A DNA stretch of 64,000 nt from Pomacea canaliculata. Taxonomy: Eukaryota > Mollusca > Gastropoda > Architaenioglossa > Ampullariidae. Both the position numbers and the translations under genes were made by a program. Location: the NCBI RefSeq assembly GCF_003073045.1, contig NC_037597.1:8963217-9027216 (forward strand), read 5' to 3'. Positions 1-12,900 of the stretch are shown one piece after another. Every line of letters begins with the position of its first letter. Within the stretch, counting starts at the first letter, position 1. The notes beneath the pieces were generated by a model that was not told the DNA's origin, searched no databases, and was given only the letters and a program-made list of their open reading frames with translations.

Positions 1-72
1 CAATTATATCTATACCCATATGCATACAACATTTTTTTTAAATATACTATCTGCCAGTGCATGAGTACTCAC

Positions 73-144
73 ATCCTCATCAAAGACATTCTTCTTTGTG
101 GTTGGTTTTACATTTTCCCAAATATCATCAGCATCATCTGAATC
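73..144 (-). CDS. Internal exon of an unidentified gene (partial)
   Basis: On the minus strand an AG acceptor precedes 144 and a good GTGAGT donor follows 73, enclosing 24 codons in phase 0. The peptide is acidic then basic (starts DSDDADDIWENV, ends KKNVFDED) and looks like real protein rather than noise. I do not recognise the family. The rest of the gene would lie left of the window, and any first exon would lie between 145 and about 1100, where I could not find one. It may be a chance exon. Confidence 0.35.
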
Positions 145-1092
145 CTATTCTCATGACAAAAAACTCAATGAAACTTTGAACAATATTGTTTACAGATTAA
201 GTTTTCAACCAGCACTTCATAATTTCAACAAAGACCTCTGAATACAAAATTATTTACAAATTTATTTCAAATTTACATTAATTATATTTAAAATTACATC
301 AATAATTATTATTATTATTATCAGAAAGACTTCAATTCGAACCAACACTCTTTTGCCTTCTTGTTAAAAGGTTTAATATTAATAATAATAAAAGCAAGAA
401 TTAAGAAATAATTTGTATATTGCTCATATATGCTCATCTATGAAGATATGTTATATATATATTATATGTAACTTACAAAACACTACTGAGAAACGAAACA
501 TGATAAATGCAAATACCAGAGACTTAAATCTATGCTTAAGTATTGATAAACAACCGTAACACGAACTGAAATTTCCTTTACCCTCATTTTATGTAGTTGT
601 ACTTGACTATTTTGACAGATTATCACTATTTAATTCCAGTGCCAAATTGTCAGTTATTGCAAATCGTCTTGTGATTTCAGATGAAATAAGCACGAAGTTA
701 CAAATTTTTTCCCCTATGGCTACTTTACGGTTACAAGGTTTGCTAAGCGCAGTTTAAGACTCGCATTGTGGAGTTTCACGTCTCATGCCACACCCCTCCA
801 TTTTTATTTCAGAGTTACTTCCCTTGCTCCCCCCTCCCCGCGCAGTCAAGCGCCAACGATCATTTCAAATGTCTGCGTAGATTGTAGTGTGTGCCACCCA
901 GCTAATAATCTTTGCTAGTAAAAACAATCGTAAAAAGGGGAATCGCCTATCTCATTACCATGTGATCTCTTAAACGTGACGTTAGCAGTTGGGAATGCGG
1001 ATGATTCCAAAGCGTTGCGTTGTACCAATTTACACCTATTGGTAACCAGCTTGGTAGTACAGTACTATCCACGTACATGATGCACTTTGTAG
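145..1092. other. Upstream non-coding stretch
   Basis: AT-rich sequence with a short ATT microsatellite near 306-320 and a TA-rich tract near 455-470. Around 780-1000 it is richer in C and CpG and holds a TGACGTTA CRE-like octamer near 978. That part probably belongs to the promoter of the downstream ABHD12 copy. No coding exon was found. Confidence 0.5.
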
Positions 1093-1098
1093 TATAAA
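1093..1098 (+). promoter_or_regulatory. Possible TATA box of ABHD12 copy 1
   Basis: TATAAA lies 138 bp upstream of the proposed start codon at 1236. Such motifs are common by chance in AT-rich DNA, so support is weak. Confidence 0.25.
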
Positions 1099-1235
1099 TT
1101 CACAGCACAGCAAAACTATCATGTATAATCCTAGTGATAGGGATCATCTTTGGCTGCCCACATCGGTTGTTTCCGTTAAAAAGCTGACTGCTGAATTCTG
1201 TATAGCGAACGGCACGGCGGAGTTCAAGAATTAAA

Positions 1236-4200
1236 ATGCTTTGGCAAAGAAAGAAGTTGACACGGTTTGTCTCAGCCCATCATCTCATCATGTTTATATT
1301 ATTATTGCCTATATTAGAAATGCACACAAATTTGAAGAGCTTTAAGAACTATAATTTGTAAAACTATTTTACAGTTTTAAAAAAATTGTAATCTGCTTAG
1401 ACCCAGGTAACATTCAAGTGATATTAAGAGGGTGAGATAAATAGGCCAGGAGGCCTAGGCAAATCATAGCCAGACTCTACTACTGCTACCACAATGATTA
1501 CTGAAGTACTGTGAAGACAACACTAGCCAAAAGTTTAATGTATAAGGACAATATTTCAGGCGATCAATTCAACAATTGCTCATTCTGTTCATAGAGAACA
1601 TAGTTGCTTACATTTGACAACAATGGTATGGCAGTTTTATTTTCTACTGTTTATTCCTCTTCAGAAAGATGCTGCATATCATAATTGGGATATTATTCTT
1701 GGTTTATGTCATCATTCCACTTATGGTACTGATATTTCCTAGCATTGTTGCCTTCATGGTCTATGCAAATGCCTGTAAGTATAGTGTTCTGCATTGTCCA
1801 TATTTTAATGGGTGTTCAGTATTTTAGATGTACAGAGTAGATAATATAAATCAATAAATCATCCTTTCAAGACTTTGAACTGGATATTGACCCTTTTAAG
1901 ATAGAGTATATAATGTTTTTGAGGTTTAAGTAGTCACAAGTATGTGTGTATGCATGGTTTGACTGGGAAGACTTATCTGTTTTAGATAAAGCTGAAAAGG
2001 TTTTATATACAATGTATATAAGATAAAAATTAACAATTCTTTTTGATGTATTTATCATCTACATTACTTTGTAGTCTCATCATTCAACTTGAGGAAACCT
2101 AGTGAGGCAGGACTGAGAGCAGCTAAACAAATAGATCTCAGAGTGGACTCTGGGGACACTCTTGGAGTCTGGTGAGCAGTCGATAAATGTTTACTGGTTA
2201 TTAGTAATCTTTTCTTATATTTTAAGCATACAATTCATATTTTTTAGCAGATTTCAAGTATTTCCATTTCTTTGTACTCGAGAAACCATATCTCTCATGT
2301 CTTGCAGTCTGGTGATAATCTGATAAATGTTAAATGTTTACCAATTTGTCTTACACTGTCTAGTTTTCACCTTTGGTGAGATCCAAAGATCACAGCATGC
2401 TGTGATAGGATTTAAATTACTTTCACCTTAATCAGCCCTGTAAATAAAAAGACTAAAGAATATCCCAATCATTAGCCCCTTATTGTAGTGGATTTTATGT
2501 GTTGAAGATAGTCACTTGATTCATGTGATTTATTTGACTTATTTTATAGAACAGAAGCTACTTATAGTATCATTGTTGGAAGATCTTCACTTATTCCTGT
2601 GTTGCTTTTTACCCCCCAGTTTTTAGAGATTGCATAGGTCCAGTGGATCGTGACGATGGGCTGCTATTTCAATGTTGCAAGCATTCTTCAGCTTTATTTC
2701 CCTCTGTAAACAGTACAGCATGTGCTGCTGGTGGACCTTCTAATGTCTGATGGTGAACAGTTTGAAGTAGATGCTACACATGCTCAGCTTGTACAAACAG
2801 CAGAAGTACTCAGCAGTTTGGAACCTTTTTACATTGGTATTCATTACTTATATATTAATTTGGATAATTCAATTGTCATGCAAATTTATAATTTAACTCT
2901 TTTTTTTTTTAACTAGGCATATTCTACCAGAGTCTGCAGCAGATAAGCCTGTTATAGAAGATCAGTTCAGCTCTTATCTGGCTGATGGCCTTCCAATTTT
3001 TATCTATCTCCATGGCAAAGGTGGCACAAGGTGTGTAGATTATCATGTGTGCTATTTCCCTTGATGCTTAATGTGTTATGATATTAATTTGAAAGTGTCT
3101 GCATCAACAAATTGATCCTGTGATATGCATGGTCTTTCTGTAATCTTTAGAAATGACTTCTTGACTACTAGTTTACACTGTTGGTACAGCTGTCATACTG
3201 TTACAGCATGCTTTTATTATGTGAGATTTCTTCATCACTTTATTCAGCAGACTGCCTTTTTCTTGCCACTAGGTCTTCAACACTCACTCAATTTCTAACC
3301 GGAAAAGATCTATAGTGTGAAGAAATAATTGCATCATATGACTACTAAAAAAAGTTTAGATATGTTTTATTTTAAATTATGTAGTGCACACATTTCAATT
3401 TTCATGTTGCTGTTTTACAATAGCTTTTAACATAAAAATCGAAGGCAGTCTTTGCAATCTTCTCTGCCTGTGACAGAGCCCAAAAGACACGAGTGGCAAC
3501 GTATGTAGTCATTCAGGGACAGAACTGTCATATCATAACTTTTGACTATAGAGGTGAGTGATTTGACTTACAGGTTTATTATGCTGATTAGTAAGAGTTT
3601 CAATTAGGGATGTACAGGGCTGTGCTCATTCAAGGTCATGCATATTGACCAGTAAGTGCTTTCAAAAATTAAATGATTGAAAATTTTAAAGCTCTTCAGT
3701 ACACACCTATTAAACTTAATTACTTAAGTTTCCAGCCTTAAAATATCAATAGTTTCATTTTTGCTTCATAGCATTTTACTGAATTTTATGCTGAATGAAT
3801 GAAATTTCCTTGTTGTGTTGATGTAGTCTTTATCAGTAAATTAATCTGGGTGCACTATGAATGTGAATGTGTGCCTTGCAGTGTAGAAAATCATTACACT
3901 TTCATTATTATAGATTGTTTATGTATTGGTTATTAACAAAGATTCAGGACTGCTGCAATAATGAGACTGATGTCTCCATAGGTTATGCAGACTCAACAGG
4001 AGAAGCTAGTGAAAAGAACATGGTTGAAGACTCAGTTGCTGTGTTTTACTGGGTTAAAGCGCACAGTGGATCATCCCCTATTTTTCTTTGGGGCCACTCG
4101 CTGGGCAGTGGGTAAGATCTTTAGTTACTAAACATGTCATGGGTTGTTTGCATAAGCTTTGATATTTCTTTTCCCAAATATCAATTGAACACATGAAATG

Positions 4201-7200
4201 TCAGAGGTGCTTTCATATATCAAAAAGCATACAGTTTCATCTTGGACCTGTTTTAACAGAGCTATATAATTTTAGATTTTTTTAATATGATGATAAAAAT
4301 GATTTAAATTGTAATTAAAATTACATTTAACCAAACTCATGTCTTCAAAGAATAAGCACATGATTTTAAAGACGATTTTAAGAGGATATTTGTGCTAGTG
4401 CTAATCACAGATCGCATACTGTATGTTTATTTATTTGCATAATTGCATCTCTACATGCATTCGCACCTAGAATTGCTGTTCAAGTTGCAAGATGTCTTTC
4501 ACCTTATGGCAAGTACAAATAATTGCTTGGAATGTTGTCTGTTTTTATTAACAAGATAATTGCAAGATATATATGGCATGAAGTGAATCTCAAATATTTC
4601 ATTTTATATGGCTGATACTAATCGAATCTTTCTTTAAACATCTATTTGAAACCTACTGAAAATACAGGTATCTGACTGAGGTAACACTTTTCTAAAGACA
4701 TTTGCTTACTGCCTTTATTGACACATCTCTTCTGGTTACAGAATGTACATATTGTCAGATTTGCTTGAATTCTTCTGTTTACCATATGCATTTCCTCATG
4801 CTTCAGACTACACTTATTTTGGTCAGTCCACTCTAATAATAGAACCACTTGCTAATTGAAGTATTATATAATGTTAATTGTATTCAGAGAATTAACTGAC
4901 ACCATAACAGTTTTTATTAATTTGATTCTACAGAAGAGTCGCTAGCAGGAGTTGTTCTTGAAAGCAGCTTCAATAATCTTCATGAAGTGCTGGATCATTA
5001 CCGCCTTACAGCAGTAGGTATTTTTAACATTTATTTTACTCTTTGGAATTTTATAAAAACTGTTTTCTGGAAGTGTTATCTGTTAATCATATGATGAAGA
5101 AAAACCAATATTGGCAAACATGAAAAGAGTGCATGGATGAAGAAGGAAAGTTAAGGAGTGAGTGGAAGAGTTCGCTGGATTTGAATGGTATTTCTGAAAG
5201 TGTAACAGCTAAAAGGAATGAAAATTTTGATAGTTTTTTTGTTTTCCAGCCATACCGCCCATTTCCTTTACTAATGAAAATTTTTCACCATGCCCTGAAG
5301 CGAAACGATATCCAGTTCAGTTCTGACCAACAGTAAGTAGATTTGTCTTCATCCAGGGCAGAATATTGAGCCTAGTTGAAAACATGGCAGGAAAGTTTAG
5401 ATACATTTTATAAGAGAAAATTTAGTGTTTGTATTGGAAATTTTGATGCATTTGGCTGTATTAGAACATATTCATTCAAGACAGTTAACTGATAATTCAG
5501 TAAATTAGTCTTTTAATTGGGCAGAGGTTACCGGGGACTATTTAACACCGTTTTTTTTTTTTTATCATAAAAACTAAAGAAGCTACCAACAGAAAAAGTG
5601 TGCATGATTTTTAGTATTCAAGTGGTTATGCTTATAGTTTAGCAATGGATAACTATTGTCAGTCATCAGGTTTAGAGACATGAGTAACAACACAGTGTTT
5701 TGCAGTATCATTCATGTGGAATGTCCAATTCTAATGTTACATGCTGAAGATGATGAGATTATCCCACTTAGTCTTGCACGAAAGGTATGTTGCGATTATG
5801 GCAAGCTTAACACTTGTTTAATAAAACTGAATCACGGGAAAAAGACTTCACTCCCAAATTTTTTGTGTGCAAATTATCAGATTCAACTAATATTTCACTT
5901 TTTCTAAGTATACTGCTGTGGATAATGTTCAGGTTTTTGTTGACAAAAGTCAGTTGGTAATAATTAAAAAATTATTTTTAGACTGAATTACAGCAGATAA
6001 TTTGAATTATATGATACAACGATCAACACATACTAAGTATAGATTAAATAAATGCAGATAAACCTGCATATTTATGTATGTGTTCATGCACAGCTTGTTT
6101 TTAATTGCTCATATGTTAATTGCAGTTATATAGCATAGCTGCTGAAACAAGATCTGTAAATGGGTCCAAGGTACTGCTTCATGAGTTTCCTGCTAAAGGA
6201 TATGGCCACAACTTCCTTCACCATGCACCAGACTTCGGAGGTGTGGTCAGGTGAGGAGCAGAACAAAGGGATCCATCTGACTTGTGGCTTTGATGAGAAA
6301 GCGATAGAGATCAACAGAACAAAGAAAACATGTGATGCTCTAAAGTTCTTTTCACCAAGAGCAAGTATCTTGATTTCAGATCCCATCTCAGGCTGCTTTT
6401 TTCTCTGTATGTGGCACCTGGGCTAGCATCTTAGGACAAGGACGATAAATCAGATGAACCACCAACACCGCACATAGTGGAGTAGTGCTGACAAGCCATG
6501 CATCTACTGTGTTGAAGCTTGAACTTGGTTTTGAACTAGAATAAGTTCTTTCCCAGTCTTGATTGTCTGGTATCTCAAGCACATAGCAGGAATATCACTG
6601 AAATAAATAGTATTTTGAAAAGTCGGGTATCTAGATCAGCCATTTCTAGACCATTAAATCATATCACACTTCTCAGTATAAGTAAATCAAAATATATAAC
6701 ATATATAGTCAGAATCAAAGACAGAATAAACTTTTGAGGGAATATTTCTGCCTTTCTCCAGTTTGCCTCTGTCTCATTCTTACCTAAATTACATACCTGC
6801 TTATATATATAGATATGTATTCCTACCCACATACACATGCATATTCCATGAATTCCTGTAGATCACACTTCTAAATATTAACTTAATAAACCAAGCGAAT
6901 CTAGTGAGGGTCTTTTTATTCTTGATGTTAATACAGATGGAACTGGTCGGCATTAGGGTGGTGAGCACAGTAATATGATAAATTGTTTCTGTGTTGGTCA
7001 GCAAATTTTTACATTTGAAAAGATAATAAAATTAATTCCCTAGATCCTCAATGGCACAGTCTACAGAGCTTTTCATTTCTAGAGATCTCATTTTGTCTAT
7101 ATTTATTCACTGAAAAGTAATTGTTCAGTGTCCTAGATTTTATTAAAAGGGGATATCTATGGGGAGGACACATTTTTAAGGAGGATTTTAGTAAAAAGGT

Positions 7201-7847
7201 ATTTTTGAACATTCTGTAGTTTGAACGTATTTGAGTCTAGTTCTCCTAGCCAACCCTAGATATACTGGTCCTGGAGGGACCTATCTATTTTTGTCTTAAA
7301 CCAATCACCTGATATGTTTATGCTTTTCTGTTTTATCCATATTCCACTTAGGCCAAGATCTTGCAGGTTTGTCTGGACAGTATTGATATAGACTTAAGGA
7401 TTTCTCTTTCATAGAAATTTATTAGCATTTTGTTTTAAACACTTGATAATTTTTTACTATTATTTACATTAATCAAAACTGAACATTCTACTTCTAATAA
7501 GAACCAAAAACAAAGCATGAAAGTTATGAATCGGCAATATCTTTTAGGAAAGCAGCCATATCACATATGCGTGCGAGTCAGTGGTCTTTGATTTATCATC
7601 CTTGCTTAGGCTTAGCTGCAGTCTCACTATAAAACATCATTATAATAATATAGATATATATTACATTTGGCAAAATGTATTCATCATCCCAAGTTGAATT
7701 CAGCTTTTAAATATTATTACATATTAAGAAATTAACTTAAAATTATTGTAATCTCTCTGTCATATATATGTTTTGATGCAAAATTTAAATTTTTACAGGC
7801 AGTTTATAAGTGAGTACGATGAAGTTGATGAAGCAGGACAAACATAA
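1236..7847 (+). CDS. ABHD12: ABHD12-like monoacylglycerol/lysophosphatidylserine lipase, copy 1
   Basis: Exons: 1236-1264, 1665-1774, 2075-2171, 2917-3030, 3477-3553, 3982-4111, 4471-4508, 4934-5013, 5250-5332, 5706-5784, 6126-6250, 7799-7847. They total 1011 nt (336 aa) and every junction is in phase. The family are ER-membrane serine hydrolases that cleave lysophosphatidylserine. Seen here: one membrane anchor at about residues 13-43; oxyanion-loop motif HGKGGTR at 111-117, where the family normally has HGNxGTR; nucleophile elbow GHSLGSG with Ser182; acid in HAEDD (268/269); catalytic His307 in GYGHNF. The triad is intact, so it is probably active, but the Asn-to-Lys change in the oxyanion loop is odd. 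The intron after 4508 appears to be GC-AG. Exon 1 (ten residues, weak GTTTGT donor) is the least certain part. It converges on copy 2. At 336 aa it is shorter than human ABHD12 (398 aa). Confidence 0.88.
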
Positions 7848-8170
7848 TAATAATAATCACCACTGGGGACTAAGGAGATGGATTCAATATGTTGGAGTAC
7901 TAGTTCTGAACAACTGTCAGCTTGGTTTGCAACAAGTCATGTGTGCCAAGGCATCAGCGTGGATTTTATGCCTGCATACATATCAGAGCAAAATCATGAA
8001 AGAACAATACAGGTAACAGCAGCTGCAGTGTTGACCGTGACCAAGTGAGCACGCAAAGTTTGTGATATTTATATTAAGGCCCTCAGTCTTTTTCTGGGAT
8101 TGATAAGAGCTCATTTTTAAGCTTTTTTAAAGATAAAAGTAATGACTAAATGTAAAAAAAAAATTGAAAA

Positions 8171-8176
8171 AATAAA
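8171..8176 (+). terminator. Polyadenylation signal, ABHD12 copy 1
   Basis: AATAAA lies about 325 bp after the stop codon of copy 1, in an A-rich stretch. It is a plausible 3' end signal, by motif only. Confidence 0.35.
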
Positions 8177-9902
8177 TAATTCTATATATCATTGTGTATT
8201 CTTGTTATTTGGTATTGAGAAATGGTGCATAAATTGAATCCCATTGGGAAAAATGGCCATATAGCTACACATTAACATGTTGAAGTATATTTTAATGATT
8301 ATCCATTGTTCTACTAACATGATCAAAGTTGGGGGGAAAAATGATTTTCAGAAAAGTGTATTCCTTACTCTGCCACACATGTAGCTCAAATATACTTGAA
8401 AAAAGCATACTTTTGCAAGGTGTTGGTGCCAGTTGCAAACTCCATTTCTCACATGAATCCAAAATTCCAATGTACTACAGAAATCTTGATCAGTCTGATC
8501 TGTCATCATGCTTAAACAAGGATACTGCAGTATTCCTGACAATATTGTATGGCCATAATTAAAAAAAAAAACCCACACAAATCAGGTTCTGACTTTTATT
8601 GATAAACTTCCAATAGACAAAGCATGAGAATGTGGAACAGGTGATAGAACTTGTATGTAAATTATGCATTGCTTGTTGCATATATTAACATATATATTTC
8701 AAAAGTACAATCAAAACACACACCAGTAAAAAATGAATTAATATTTATTGTTAAAAATGAATTAATGGTAAAATGTTGAAGTATCACAGAAAAAGTACAT
8801 AAAATATTACACAGTTGAATTGCAAACTTAAACATGAATTTTTGACCGTTTATAAGAATTAAGGAAATATACAATCTGCATTTATAGTACATATTATTGC
8901 ATCTGGGAAAAAGGTTTATTTTCATAATCATAATAAGCATAGGATTTCGCCAGTCTGAAAAATAAGGCAGCAATAAGCACTTAATTTTTTTTTTAAATCT
9001 AGTTTTCCTCGATGAAATCAACAAAAATCAAGTATGCATGATGTTTAGGTTAAAAAAAAAGGTCAATAGAAAAACTGAAAGTTTGCTTTAAAAAAATTCA
9101 GTCATAGGAACTATATGAGGTAGTAAATATCTCTAGATGTCATGGAAGTGCTTCTTTTGTAAGTGAACTGTACTTTCGTACAGGTGTGTTTGAAGTGATC
9201 ATGTGTTTGAAGAGATCATGCATTTTGTGAATTAAAAAAAATGTGGAAAAAAAACCAAATTTATACTCATGTAATCTCCATATGTCCTGTACTGCATCCT
9301 CTACTACCAGCAAAATAATATATAGATTGCTCTCAATTGGGTCTTAAGCTCATTTTATACTTAAAACTATGAAGGGATGAAAGTTCATCTGAACTCAACA
9401 AATTTTCTGGATCTCTAAAAGTAATAGGTCAAAGAAATGACACAATGTGAGCTATTATTGGAGGCAAAACACCCATAACTTCAAGTATTTTAACGCTCAA
9501 CAACAAAATCGATACATTTTTGTTTTAGGATCTGCAATAATTATCCACATGCTATCACTTTAAGGCCAAACTATACTGTTCAAACTATACTTTCCTCCCC
9601 TGGCTTAAACCATTCTTTCCTGCCCTAGGGTAGAAGCTCAACCGTTACCTAAAATTGTAGAAGTAGAAATAAATTTTTTAATTAAAAAAACCTCATTTTG
9701 TAGAGACTAAATTGGACCCAGATCTAGTTATCAAAACTGTTCGTAATCTTGCATTTACTGTATACAGACCACATAGTACTTGAGATTAGGATAAGATAGC
9801 AACATGTAACCAGTTTGTAACATAAAATCATAAGTAAGGCAAGTACAAAGCAAAAACTATTGTTGCTGCTGCACCAGATGTTTTCCTTGTCTTTGGACAA
9901 TC
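8177..9902. other. Intergenic region between convergent ABHD12 copies
   Basis: AT-rich sequence with no supported exon. It should contain the 3' UTR of ABHD12 copy 2 on the minus strand. A 120-codon minus-strand open frame at 8662-9024 has a random-looking, lysine/isoleucine-rich product and no splice or homology support. Confidence 0.5.
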
Positions 9903-12900
9903 TTAGTCATTAGCATCAGCATAAGATTTTTCCATAAACTTCCTGCAATTATAAAATATACTTAAATCTTACATGACATTAACTATAACACTTATACAGA
10001 TTACAAATACTACTAATAAAATTAAGAAATAATCTGTAAACTTTTGGTTTCTGGGGAGAGATTTGTTAGAAAACGCACTTTTCTTGTGGCCAGCTTTTTT
10101 AGGGGATGGTGATGTCTATCTCCTTTTTCTTGCTGTCTCAACCCTTTAATGAGTACTTATTCAGCAGCTGGGTCACTGAAGGGAACTATGTTGTGCTGCT
10201 CAGGTATCTAAGCAGTCAGCGTGTGTGCTTCTGGTGGCCTAATCACTTGTTTATCTATGTCTCCAACCACAAGAGCGGTCCGGTGGCGCAACAGTTAGCG
10301 CTGCTAGCGCCTGTCACCAATACAGTGAAGGTTTGCTGCCCTGAGTTCATTTCTCGTCTCGGGCACGCTGATCTTTCTCTGCACGTGGCATCTGTTTACA
10401 GGGCTGGCTGCTTGCCGTAATATAGCCTTAGCTGCTGACACGGCGTAAAACACCAATTCCCCCCCCCCCCTCTCCAACCACAACAAAGCATCTGAGACTT
10501 TTCCATAATTTCTTTCTCTTAAGACTACTTTTTGGCATTTATCTCCATACTTGTTGAAGGTACCTTTAGTAGGAAATAAGGCAACTGAGCACAATGTTGA
10601 TAACAGACTTTTCAGTTGCCAATTAAGAAATGGATTTACCAGTGTGTGTGTGTGCTATTTTATTTCTTTTACTGAATCTTGAAGTATTCTGTATGTTTAA
10701 CTCTCAGATAATGCAATAAATTTTTACAATATCATCCAATGCTTGGAAACTACAAACATTAAATTTGTTACTATATATCTCTATTCGCCTACCATCTTTT
10801 TCTACATTTACCAAAAGAAAAGCTAAATAAAATATTTTATAGACTATAAATATGCTATTACAAAACTTGTTTTATTAGATATAGCAAGCACAATGAACTT
10901 ATTATGTTTAGCAAGAAGCATTCATAGGGTGCAAGACAAATTCAGAGCATAAGGATCTAACATCACAGTTGAAACTAGCTCTATATCAATTCACAGCATA
11001 AGTGTACTGAAATGTAACAGTAATTATCCTATCTTACAATTTATTTTATATTTTAGGATACATACTTAATAATATCTGGCAGTTCAGGAGCCAAAAAAAT
11101 ATGCTTGTGGCCATAACCATGGTGACCCTGGAAAACCACAAGTTCAACATCCCCTGTAGCAGGTGTACGAGTTTCTTTGGCTTTCTGGTACAACTGATAA
11201 AAAAAAGGAACCTTTTTAATTTTTTTTTTCATTTTCATTTACTTCCCTCTCATCCAACAGAAAATAATGACTCACACAATAACAATAAATAATAAAAATA
11301 TCAAAAAGGGACATTTCTAAGTCTGTGCCATATATTTTGTTATAAATCAAGAATAAGCAAAGGGTAAAATTTTCCTGTTGACACTGTATGCCAAAAATCA
11401 TCAAAGACTAAGAGAACAGGCAAGCCCAACCCTGTCAAAAGCAAAAGGTAATCAAGTACAGTATAAGCATACAAAGAACCTGCCACACAAACCTTATGTC
11501 CCAAGTGAAATGGCACAATGCCATCATCTTCAGCATGAAGAATCAGAATGTGTGGTGTGACCTTCATGATGCTGAGGCAGAAGAAAAAAAATTATTATGT
11601 GGATAGCATACATCTATCTTTTGTGACTGTTCAGGAATGCAAATATTCTAAGGCTCATATTATGACCAGTTTTCATTAATCCACATGGTCAAATTTTATA
11701 GTTTGAAGAGCAAGGTAAAAGCTAAGAAACTATTGCCCAAGTCATAATATAACCAATATAACAATAATTCATGAAAATTTGTGGCATTGCACATGCACTG
11801 TAGGTGTAGTTAAAGTTGCAAGTGTGAAGCCTAGAAGTAAAATGAAAAAAATAAGCAATTAAGAAGTTGAATTTTATTCACTTTAAACAGAGGTGCTCTG
11901 GCTCTCCTTAGTCAAGAGATCAAAAATACTTTTTGTTGCTTTTATTGACATGACAAAAGCTTTTGACAAAATAAGACATGAGGTCTTCTTGCTGAAGGTG
12001 CTTCAGAGTGAAGTGGTCGGAAGGATGTATTAATGGATCCACTATTTCCCTGACTGATTAGCACGATTCAAACAAATGGACGTGAAAGTGTAAAGACAAG
12101 AGAATGCATGTCACAGGAAGCAGTTGCTCTCCTACAGTTTTTCTGGTGTATTTTAACAGCATAACACAGTGATCATTCCCCATCATATGGCCAACACCTT
12201 TCACACTCATTCAGCCACCTTGAGTTTACACATGACCTCAGTGACTTACAAAGTGCAGGAAGTAGTGAAAAGCATACACCAGAAGACTGTTAGCTGCAAA
12301 TAGTTCCTGTGTCAACAAAAACTTACTTCTCATCACTGCTGAATTGGATGCCATGCTCTTTGATGCTATCAATGAAAATGGATTTGAACCATGGCAACAG
12401 GCGGAAGGGCTACATAGACATAAGGAAATTTAAAAACATTTTTGGATGCAATGAAAGTAGTGTCAGCAATAGCTTTAGCAATCCAGTTTTATTGTTTACA
12501 TGACAGATTAAACTGTGTCTCTCTTTGGCTATAGAAAAGTTATAAAAAGTTTTAAAACAGTATTGTGTGATTTGGTAAATATTTTAAACCTGGATCAACC
12601 ATTGAAATCCTTGCACAGAGATTATTTGATATTCTCTGCCCTTATTCAAAAGGTACTCAACAAGCAATCGACTTAAAAAAAGAACTTAATAGGAGATAGA
12701 GTTTTAAATAATATCTTAACATTGGCAACTTACTAAGGAAAATGGATGATGTTCTGCTGCTTCAAGAATATTGTTAAAAGGTGCTTCTAAAATAACCCCA
12801 ACTGGATCGTCCCCTGCAATTATAAACAAAATACTAAATGTTAACATCCACAAACATGTAAAACATGATTGTTCATGCTCTCATATTAATTTTCCACTTT

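Noticed and set aside
2716..2916. Protein-like reading LVDLLMSDGEQFEVDATHAQ as an exon of ABHD12 copy 1
   Set aside because: Exon 3 (ending TG) joins exon 4 (2917, starting G) to make the conserved Trp codon, and the protein then matches ABHD12. Inserting this stretch breaks phase. It remains coding-like and could be a fossil of something else.
6160..6426. Open frame overlapping exon 11 of ABHD12 copy 1 and running into the intron
   Set aside because: It is in another frame; the true exon 6126-6250 carries the catalytic His motif and splices to 7799.
8662..9024. 120-codon minus-strand open frame
   Set aside because: AT-rich, random composition with no homology I recognise, lying in the convergent intergenic gap.
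10273..10345. Functional tRNA gene
   Set aside because: The A-box and B-box-like parts belong to a SINE with target-site duplications; the cloverleaf is not intact.
11053..11068. ABHD12 copy 2 ending with YVS-stop in exon 11
   Set aside because: A good GTATGT donor at 11065 splits the codon exactly as in copy 1 and joins a short last exon (9903-9942) giving KKFMEKSYADAND.
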